Source of the DNA: Monosporascus cannonballus
Lineage: Eukaryota > Ascomycota > Sordariomycetes > Xylariales
Direction: 5' to 3'
DNA length: 64,000 bases
NCBI GenBank assembly: GCA_004154925.1
Contig: QJNS01000204.1
Span: 1-64,000, forward strand
The translations under genes and the position numbers were made by a program. Positions 54,625-64,000 of this stretch are shown piece by piece (within the stretch, counting starts at the first letter, position 1; each line of letters starts with the position of its first letter). Under the pieces are notes generated by a model. It saw only the letters and a list, made by a program, of their open reading frames with translations, ran no database searches and was not told where the DNA came from.

Positions 54625-57600
54625 GCGCCAATAAGACTTTTAGCGGGTTTACAGGTGTTTTCGAAGTTTAAATATTTTTTTATTTGATTAGGTACTGGGT
54701 AAGTCCGTTTTGTTTTCGCATATCGAAGATTTTTTTTATTTCGTATATTTATTCGTTTTTTATTTCCATATTATCCTATGTCGTATATACCTTGATTTTA
54801 TTTGCTGTTAATTCATATAAGAAAGCGTAAAAAATTGTATGGAATTTAACTTTTGGTAAAAGTTTTAATTGGTAATTATTTTTTAAGATTTTCTTGACGA
54901 TTTTATAATAACCGATATATTTGAAATCGAGTTTTTATTAGGTTACTTTATTTAAATATTTTTGGTAACGAGAAAAACCATTTCCTCCTTTTCGAAAATT
55001 AATCCCTTTAATCTTTTTTAATTATAATACTTGCTTATTTGATTCCGTACGAATTTTATTTTTATTTTTATTTCCTAATATAATTATTTTAATTATTTTG
55101 ACATGAAAATTATTTTAATATTAATTGAATTATCGTTACGTATTTTTTATAAACATTTTAAATAAAACTAAAATTTACGTTTGTAATTGTTATTTTGATA
55201 TTTTCGTAATCACTGGTATTATAAATTAGCTGTACGATCGGTAATTTCTTAACCCAATTATTCTATTCGTAATTAATATAATATCGTAAATAAGTTTCCA
55301 AAATTTGATTTGTTCGTTTTATTTATTTATCTATTTAAAGTTTAAATATGTTAAATAACTTATGATTTAAGTTAATTTATGTTATCAAATTTTATTAAAA
55401 TTTAAATACAAATATTAATCCTTTATTTAAAATAATTTTTATTAGTAATCCATATATGTTAAAAATGTATTTAAAGAAAATGTATATTATTTTTTTGGCG
55501 TTTATATTTTCTTAATATAGTAAAAAATAAGAAAATTTTGTTAATCGATCGACGATTACGAAAATGTTATCGTAATGTATTTCCGTAGCTGGATGTTTTA
55601 ATATACAAAGTTTAATGATAAAATTAAATATAATTAAATACCATAATTATTTTACGATTAATAATAGTTATAACTTTTTATATGGCTTATATCGTCAAAC
55701 CTTTGCTTTAGCATAAATATCGCATTATTGTATAATTTTCTGTACGGTTAATTTTATTTTAGGAAAAGAATATATGCGTTAAAACCTTTTTAAGGTTTTA
55801 TAAATCTCTGGATATCTATATAATTGATATTCGTATATTTTTCGTATTAAATCCTTTTAATATTCTTTTAAACTTTGTATTTTGTCCGTTTTTTAAGTTT
55901 TTAAAAAACCGTTATTATATTGCTAGATTTTTTGATATATATCGAAAAGTACTGCCCGAATTGTTACAATTTATCGTAAGCGTAAATATCTTTTTATAAT
56001 AATATCAAAAATTATATAATTAATTTTAACCAATTTCTTTTTAAGATTTGGTTGTTTGCTTAAAATATTTGCTTTGTTATTTTCTGAACTTTTTTTATGA
56101 ATGATAACGAATTTGAAATTCGCCAATCTTTTTGCGTAATGATGTTATTATTTTGTAAATTCTTTGGTTATGGTAAATCGGATATGATTTTGATAATCCG
56201 GATAAACCTTAACCTGGTATAAATTTCCCTTTAGGAAATACCTAAATTCGCGAAATGCCATAATAATGGCCATAAATCTTTTATCTGGAATGCCGTAATT
56301 AAGTTCGGTTCCTTTTAACTTATACGAAAAAAATATAATAGGGTGTAATTTGTCTTAATTATTTCGTTATCCGATTATTATGCTTAACGCATAATTCAGG
56401 GTATTGGTTTTTAGTTTAACGGGGTAATTTAAATCGTATATAATTAATATTGGCTTATTTGTAATCGCATTTTTGATTTTTTAGCATGCTTTTTCTGTTT
56501 TTGGCATTTATTTAATTTTTTTTTTCGTAAAAGTTATTAATGGTATAACTATCCTGCTAAATTTCGAATAAACCTCCTATAGTATTTGGCGAATCCAAAG
56601 AATACCTGTACCTCTTTAACCGTAATTGGCGTTTGTTATTTTATAACTGCAGCGATTTTCTTAAGGTTTACCCTAATATGTCCTAAGGTGATAATATGTC
56701 CTAGATATTTTATTTCCTATAAATAGAATTAACTCTTTTTGCGTTAATAAGTAATTTTACATTTTGTAAAGCTTAAAAAACTTTATAAACGTATCTTACG
56801 TATATTTTTTTATTTCTGAAAAAAAAAATGTCATCGAGATAGCAAATAACGAAAATATCGAGGTATTTTCGTAGCATATAGTTAATTATCCGTTAAAAGG
56901 TTATTGGTACGTTCGTAAATCCTATTAGTATAATTAAATATTTAAAATATCCGTATTTCGTTTTAAAAGCTGTTTTTTATTCGTATTTTCTTTTAATTTT
57001 AATAAGGTTATATTCATTTTTAAGATTAAATGCTGTAAATTATTTTACTTTATAAAGTCGGTTTTTTATTTCCGTAATTGAAGGTAATAGTATTCGATCT
57101 TTAACAATAACGTCGTTTAATTGTCGATAATCAATTATAAGTCGTAATTTTTTATTTTTCTTAGATACGAAGAATATTGGGTATTTTGCGAATGATTTCG
57201 AAGGTCGAATTCATTTTTTTGTAGCTGATTTTCCAGATATTTTTTAAAAGTGCGTAATTTGTTTCCGTTAAGATTGTAAATGGGGTAAAATTTTGTCGAA
57301 GATTTTTCCTTAAGGATTATTTTATGGTTTTATTCGCTGTGTTCTGGTAGTTTCGTATTAAGCTTTTTTCTGAAAAGCTGTTCGTATTTATAGTATTACA
57401 GTAGCATATTAATTAAGTTTTTTGACTTTTGGGGCTATTGTTTTTATTCTAGATCGTTATTTAGTTATTTAGGTTTCGCTTTAACAGTAATAATAATATG
57501 TCGTATTTTTTTAATGTCTGTTTTTGTTGTATTTTGTTTTTTTGAGTAATAAGGTTTTTATCGTGTCCTTATGCCTGCATTTATCGTTATTACCGATCGA

Positions 57601-58380
57601 ATGTTAAGATTTTAATTTTTTCTTTTTTGTTTATTAATAGAGTATAAGGCGAACTTTGCCTGGCCATTTTTTTCATTAATTAAGATTTCGTACTAGCGTA
57701 TTTATAGTAATCTTAAAATTATATCGTAATTTTCGAATAGAACGATATCGAAATTAATTATTTAATGTCGTCTTTAAAAAAAATTTCGAAGTAATTAATT
57801 TTGCGTATGATTTTTCCGTTATTATAGGCAAATTCCTAATCTTTGATATTTGTCGCTATGTAAGGTTTTAACTTATATTTCTATAGCAGTTTCAACTTAT
57901 TAACTATATTTAATATAATATAATTCCCGCCCAAAGCTCCGTAATTTATTATTACGATATATCAGTACGTTCTTAATTGTATTTCCAAAGTGATAAGGTC
58001 GTTAACGTTTTTTATCGTCGCGTTTAAAGCTTTTTTCGGAAGTTTCTGCTAATTTTTCTAGGTTTCGTTATTTTACGGTTTTCTTATAGGTAACTTTTTT
58101 TAATTCCTATTCGAATTTATTAAGCTTTATTTATGTTTTTTCGTTTAGCGCGTTAAGCTATTATATCTGTTGTTATTGCCGGCATATTTTTTTTCGAATT
58201 ATATTAATTATTTTTATTTTTTTTTGCAATTGTTTTCCTTATCGAATAAATTGTTTTTTATATTAAAAATTTCATCCTATTATGTATTATTCTGTTTATC
58301 GTTTTAAAGATCTTTTATAAATTAACGGATTTTCTTTTAATGGCTTTTTTTTCTTAGCGATTTATAATAAAGGTTAATTG
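54625..58380 (-). mobile_element. Ty3/gypsy copy B, pol without gag
   Basis: Leftward element. Around 57650-57540 the sequence matches copy C at 61010-61120, placing the protease/RT boundary. The RT catalytic motif YLDD is intact at 56841-56830 (preceded by FVICY). RNase H, then integrase FVIVDRLTKFS at about 55580-55545 follow in order, and the left end has the shared GTACTGGGTAAGTCCG. The right end stops at about 58380, where the LTR of copy C starts; gag and the 5' LTR are missing. Many Gln-to-stop changes. Confidence 0.75.
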
Positions 58381-58386
58381 AAAATT

Positions 58387-58750
58387 GTTACGACCTGACA
58401 AGCCACGGCCTCCAGGAACGGTCGCAACGGAGAAGGCCAAGAAAACTATGTGGATTAGGTCATGTGATGGATCACCAACTTACTGGTGGTGAACCAGTAA
58501 GCCAGATTACCAACTTACTGGTAATAATCCAGCTAAAGGAAAAGAATATGTATGCTTATTAATTCCATAATTTAAATAGCTTTAGCTTATAACACTTATT
58601 AATATTAATCGTTTACGATAACCGGGTATTAAGAGACGTAATACGTTATTATATTTATTATTTAGATTTTTACAATATTTCTATTAACATAAACCCGTTA
58701 ACTTAAGGTTTAATAATTGGTTAAACCGTTTAGCCGTTATACATTATAAG
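58387..58750 (+). repeat. 5' LTR of gypsy copy C
   Basis: Begins TGTTACGACCTGACAAGCC and ends near AGCCGTTATACATT, with a matching inverted sequence at 53945-53606. Its first 110 bp are strikingly GC-rich for this block (ACGGCCTCCAGGAACGGTC). It contains a 9-bp perfect hairpin CTTACTGGT / ACCAGTAAG. It follows directly on the truncated 5' end of copy B, head to head. Confidence 0.65.
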
Positions 58751-58801
58751 CTTTTATTTAGTAATACCGTTAAACTTTGAACAATATTTAATATTGTTAA
58801 A

Positions 58802-60650
58802 ATGTCGATTAGCATTTAGGAAAACCTTACTTAACAGCTTTAGGCCCGAATTCGGGAGCTGGAAAAAGAAATTCGATAACTTAGGGTTACGTTACCTACC
58901 TAACCTTTTTTCGTTCGCATAAAGCCGAAAAAACCAGAACCCTATAATGGAAAAGGTAACTCTTAGACCTTTTTAACTTAGGTACGAGTTTATCTTTGTT
59001 TCTTAAACTTTAATAACCCAGCGGATATAGTCCTAGCAGTAAAAATATGCTTAACAGGAAATATAGCTAATTAATTTAAGCTTATTATAAGAAATTTTCT
59101 AAAAATAAAAAAAAACAGATAAAAAGAACTTTATTAACGAACTCTTTTTAATTTATACTAATTTCGAAAATAAAATACGCGATAATTTCGGCAATCCGGA
59201 TAAAAAATAATCCGCGGCCTAATAACCTTTATAATTCCGACAAAAAGAATTTACATCTAAATACGCCGTAATTTTTAAAAGTTTTGCGGCTAAGGCCGGA
59301 TAGAGAAATAACGAGGCTAATACTTTTATCGATATATTTTATAAAGGGCTAAAAGATAATATAAAAAATAAAATTATTCGGATTAAGTAATTAATTAACT
59401 TGGATCGGTATATCCTAAAAGTAATTAAAATTAATAATTAATAATTTAAGAAATAATAAAAGAAAAAAAGATAATATATTTTACGTTCGGAATATAATAA
59501 GTTTAACCAAAGGAAAAAACGAAACGTACCTTTTACTTTTTACGGAACGGCGTTAGAACTTATGAAACTCGGCGTTACCTACAAACAAAATTAAAGCCAG
59601 ATTAAATGCTTTAATTATGGCAAAACGAGATATAAGACTTATAAATGCAAAAAAACGTAAGAAACCACGATAAAATAATTACACCCCTATACCGGAAAAA
59701 TAATTTAAGAATAATTAAAGGAATAATAATAAAGCTATTAACATAATTTAAGCTAAATACGTATTAGGCCTTAAGCAAAAGGTCCAATAAGGATTATTAT
59801 AACAAGAAATTCGACGAAAATTACAAAAAACCAAAAAACTAACTTAATAAATATTACGAACATAATAAAAAGCATTATAAGGATAATTACGCAAATATCA
59901 AAATTAGATAAAAAAAAGATCTGTCCCAGAATTTTTGATCGATACGGCAAAATATACGCTATATATTATCGACAACGAAAATACCCCGATTGCGAAAAAT
60001 GGAAATAATATATCCATATACGAATTACCCGTAAATATTACGAAAGATTTAACTTTCTAAACCGTACCGGGCATAACAAAAATAATAAGTAATAATATTA
60101 ATAACTTTAAACCATAGCCCTAGGAAATGTCCAGCAATTAGCCGAAACAAAAAGCTGGCCTAAAGGAAAATAATGCCCGCAAGAAAACCCCTTTTGTTAT
60201 TATAAATAATGTAACCACCAAACGGAAAAAGAGTTGGTTTAGCGTACGGTGGAAAAACATTATCAGAAAGTTATTACGGACCTTTATTTTTAATTAGTAT
60301 TTATTATAAATCCTTACGAAAAAAAGTTTATTAAAAAAATACGTTAATTTATAAAAGATTTTTAAAACGATAGCCAGGACGACGCATAATAAGATGTAAT
60401 TGTAAATATAAGGGAACAATTTATTCGATAAGGAGAAAAATTGCAAGAAAATTAAGAATAGTTGATATGGTTCGAAAAAACAATACGCCGGCAATAACGA
60501 TAAATATAGCAGCTTAACGCGTTAAACCAAAAGATATAAGCAAAACTCGATAAATTCGAATAAAAATTAAAAGAAAAAAGTTATTTATAAAAAAGCCGTA
60601 AAATAACGTAACTTAAAGAAATCAAAAGGAACTCCCAAAAAAGGCTTTAA
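58802..60650 (+). mobile_element. Ty3/gypsy copy C, gag region
   Basis: Follows the LTR. From ATG 58802 a mutated gag is readable: RELEKEIR, KPKKPEPYNGKGNS, FLTQVRVYLCFLNF-like residues (the PEPYNGKG block is typical of fungal gypsy gag), and at 59607-59651 a zinc-knuckle remnant CFNYGKTRYKTYKCK whose second Cys has become Tyr and His also Tyr, both G-to-A or C-to-T. Stops are at former Gln and Trp positions. Confidence 0.75.
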
Positions 60651-63600
60651 ATACGATAATAAGAAATATTAACGACTTTATTATTTTGGATATACGAATC
60701 GGAATGCATTAATATACCGTAATAATGGATTGCAAAGCTTTAAGCGGGAACTATATTATACCGGATATAATTAATAAGTTTAGATTGTTATAGAAATATA
60801 AATTAAAATCTTATATAACGACGAAGGTCAAAAATCAGGAATTCGTTTATAATAACGGAAAAATTATACGCAAAATTAATTACTTCGAGATTTTTATTAA
60901 AGAATAACATTAAACGGTTAATTTCGATATCGTTTTATTCGGAAATTATAATATAATTTTAAAATTACCATAGATACGCCAATACGGAATTTTAATTAAT
61001 AACGGAACTGGTCAGATAAAGTTCGCCTTATACCTTATTAACAGATAAAAAAAATTAAAATTTTAATATTTGATCGATAATAACGACAAATATAAGCATA
61101 AGGATACGACAAATACCTTATCACCCAAGGGAATAAAATACAAAAAAAAACGAATATCAAAGAAAAATATAACGCATTATTGCTATTATTAAAGCGAAAT
61201 TAAAGCAACTGAATAACGATTTGAAATAATAAAAACAGTAACCTAAGGAATTAGAAAGTTTAATTAATTTGCCATCATAATACCATAGATACGAGCAGCT
61301 TTTCAGGAAGGAATTCGACATAAAATTACTAAAACATAGCGAATAAGATTATGAAATAATTTTTAAAAAAGGAATTTCGACAAAGTTTTACCTTGTTTAC
61401 AATCTTAATAAAAACGAATTACGTATTCTCAAAAAATACCTGGAAAATTGGCTACAGAAAAAATAAATTCGACTTTTGAAGTTACCAGCAGAATATCCAA
61501 TATTTTTCGTATTTAAAAAAAATGGAAAATTACGACTTATAGTTAATTATCGATAATTAAACGATATTATTATTAAAGATCGAACATTATTACCCTTAAT
61601 TACGGAAATAAAAAACCAATTTTATGGAACTAAATAATTTATAGCATTTAATCTTAAAAATAAATATAACCTTATTAAAATTAAAGAAATATAAATAGAA
61701 AATAGCTTTTAAGACGAAATACGGATTATTTAAGTATTTAGTTATATTAATAGAATTTATGAATATACCAGTAACCTTGTAGCAAATAATTAATTATATA
61801 TTACGAGAATATTTCGATATTTTTGTTATTTGTTATCTCGACGACATTCTTATTTTCTTACAAACGGAAGAAATATATGCAAAATACGTTTATAGGGTTC
61901 TTTAGGCTTTATAGGACGTAAGGTTATTTGTTAACGCAAAAGAAAATCAGTTCCATACATAGAAAGTAAAATATCTGGAATATATTATTACCCCAGGATA
62001 TATCAGAATAAACCCTAAGAAAATCGCTGCAGTTATAGAATGGCAGACGCCAATAATAGTTAAAAAAGTACAGGCATTTTTTGGATTTGCTAATTACTAC
62101 AGAAAGTTTATTTGAAATTTTAGCAAAATAACTATACCTTTAACGAATTTTACGAAGAAACAAAAAGAATTTAAATGGACGTTAAATAAAGAAAAGATAT
62201 TTCAGGATATCAAAAATATAATTACCAACGAATTAATACTAATTATATACGATCCAAACCGCTTTATTAAGCTAGAAACCGATATTTCGGATTACGCATT
62301 AAGCGTAATAATTGGATAGCGAAATAATTAAGGCAAATTGCTCTTTATTACATTTTTTTCGTATAAGTTAAAAAAAGCCAAACTTAATTACGGTATTCCA
62401 GATAAGGAATTTATGGCTATTATTATAGCATTTCGGGAATTCAAGTACTTTTTAAAAGGAAATTTGTACCAGGTTAAAGTTTATACGGATTATTAAAATC
62501 TTACCCGATTTACCACGATTAAAAAGCTTACAGAATAATAATTAAAATATGCAAAAGAATTGGCGAACTTCGACTTCGTTATTATTTACAAAAAGAAATC
62601 AAAAAATAACAGAATAAATGCTTTAAATAAGCGATTAAACCTTAAAAGAAATTGGCTAAAATTAGTTATATAATTTTTAATATTACTACAAAAAATTATT
62701 TACGCCTACGATAAATTGCGATAATTCGGATAATACCTTACGATATATATCAGAAAATTTAATAACATAACGACAATTTCCTAAAAAACCAAAAAACGGA
62801 TAAAATATAAATTCCCAAAAATATCAAAAAGATTTAATATAAGAAATATACGAACATTAATTATATGGATATCCAGGGATTTACAAAACCTTAAAACGAC
62901 TTTAACATATATATTTTTTTCTTAAAATAAAATTATTAATATAAAAAATTATATGGTAATACGATATTTACGCCAGAGCAAAGGCTCGACGACATAAGCC
63001 ATACGGAAAATTACAGCTATTACTAGTTGCAAAACAACCATAGTATTTAGTTATATTCGACTTTATTACTAAATTTCCTATATCAAAAAATCCAATTATA
63101 AGAATATATTACGATAATATTTTCGTAATTGTCGATCGATTTACGAAACTTTCTTATTTTTTACTATATTATAAGGATACAAACGCCGAATAATTAATAT
63201 ATATTTTCTTTAAACATATTTTCAGCATATACGGATTATTAATAGAAATTATATTAAATAAAGGATCAATATTTGTATTTAAGTTTTAATAAGGCTTAAT
63301 AACATAAATCCGCTTAAATTACAAATTATTTAACGTATTTAAACCTTAAATAAATAAATAAATGGAACGAATAAATTAACTTTTAAAACATTATTTACAA
63401 TATTATATTAATTATAAACAAAATAACTAGGTTAAAAAATTACTAATCGTATAATTAGCTTATAATACTAGCTATTACGAAAGCATTAAAATAATACTTA
63501 TAAACGCAAATTTTGGTTTTATTCCAAAAATTTACAAAAAAATACATAATAACGGTTTAATTAATATTAAAACAATTTTTACGTTAAAATAACTATAATA

Positions 63601-64000
63601 ATTATATCAAAAAATAAAAACAAAATTAAAGTTCGTACGAAATTAGATAAATAAATATTATAATTAAAAAAAGTTAAAAAAATTAATTTTCGAAAAGGGG
63701 AAAATAATTTTCTTTATTACAAAAAATATTTAAACAAATCGACCTAGTAAAAAATTCGATTTCAAATATATCGGTCTATATAAAATTGCCAAAAAAATCT
63801 CAGAAAACAATTACTAATTAAGATTTCCATCAAAAATTAAATTTTATTTAATTTTTCATATTTTCTTACTTAAATTAATAACAAATATAATTAAAATATA
63901 TACGGTATAAAATAATATAGAAGTAAAAAACGAACAGGTATACGAAATAGAAAAATTTTTTAATATACGAAAACAAAACGGACTTACTTAGTACCTGATT
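60651..64000 (+). mobile_element. Ty3/gypsy copy C, pol region, running out of the window
   Basis: RT begins near 61450 (KNGKLRLIVNYR, LNDIIIKDRTLLPLI) with the catalytic YLDD intact at 61834-61845. Then YIITPGYIRINPKKIAAVIE, KKVQAFFGFANYYRKFI, RNase H (LETDISDYALSVIIG near 62270-62315), and integrase with YGYPGIYKTLK and FVIVDRFTKLSYF (63119-63157). The sequence ends in the complement of the same GTACTGGGTAAGTCCG-type end found at the left of copies A and B, so about 65 bp beyond the window the antisense ORF is expected. Confidence 0.8.

Larger units (their letters stand above)
32890..64000. other. AT-rich RIP-type heterochromatic block
   Basis: Composition changes within about 50-100 bp after the last gene from ordinary to strongly AT-rich and stays so to the window end. 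No intact gene is seen. What can be recognised are transposon relics (gypsy, Fot1/pogo) whose reading frames are full of TAA/TAG at former Gln codons and of Asp-to-Asn and Cys-to-Tyr changes. That is the outcome expected of repeat-induced point mutation (C-to-T on both strands). Confidence 0.85.

Noticed and set aside
60294..60494. 66-codon - strand frame rich in Phe/Leu in the AT block
   Set aside because: Antisense to gag-pol of copy C; composition reflects AT-rich codons only.
33000..64000. Search for CRISPR arrays, bacterial operons, rRNA or telomere repeats
   Set aside because: Nothing of the kind is visible; the region is eukaryotic degraded transposon DNA with no TTAGGG array.

Overview
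The window looks like a chromosome segment of a filamentous ascomycete (Pezizomycotina). The evidence is short spliceosomal introns of 46-162 nt with GTA/GTR donors and CTRAC/CTAAT branch sites, fungal housekeeping genes (MET1-type siroheme synthase, mitochondrial RSM22), and an abrupt change at about 32.9 kb into a 31-kb AT-rich block full of stop-ridden transposon relics, the usual result of repeat-induced point mutation (RIP). All calls were made by reading the sequence; no database search was run.

Left part, 1-14 kb. Three spliced genes on the + strand sit far apart in gene-poor DNA: a 12-TM-type MFS transporter (4065-5970), a berberine-bridge-type FAD-linked oxidoreductase (8782-10954) and a nicotianamine synthase-like gene (12862-13966). 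The last has a one-base frameshift in an otherwise well preserved reading frame. A 142-bp direct repeat (145-287 and 11247-11388) brackets the first two. The set resembles the remains of a small-molecule or metallophore locus. Two weak, decayed coding stretches lie at 535-1083 and 2766-3101.

Middle part, 14.7-24.7 kb. Conserved genes: MET1-type siroheme synthase (-), RSM22 mitoribosome factor (-), a membrane-anchored thioredoxin (-), and, divergent from it, a SPOUT-type RNA methyltransferase (C9orf114/DUF171 family) whose first intron appears to be GC-AG. A Cys-rich zinc-ribbon-like repeat protein follows.

Right euchromatic part, 25-32.9 kb. Two intact secreted or small-protein genes (a secreted protein at 26402-27148, a cupin at 28268-28888) alternate with two decayed genes on the - strand: one with a 10-bp tandem duplication and an in-frame TAG (25311-25969), and a GPI-anchored-type secreted protein with two in-frame stops each explained by one C-to-T change (29850-30927). 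A small secreted Cys-containing protein (32196-32852) is the last gene before the AT block.

AT-rich part, 32.9-64 kb. This is RIP-degraded repeat DNA: a gypsy integrase relic (about 39.4 kb), two Fot1/pogo-type transposase relics in direct orientation (41.07-42.6 and 46.6-48.3 kb) flanking a core that is nearly 100% A/T (one C seen in about 2.35 kb), and three copies of one Ty3/gypsy family (A and B on -, C on +, the last leaving the window) with LTRs. Copies A and B carry an additional open reading frame, antisense to pol, between pol and the 3' LTR.
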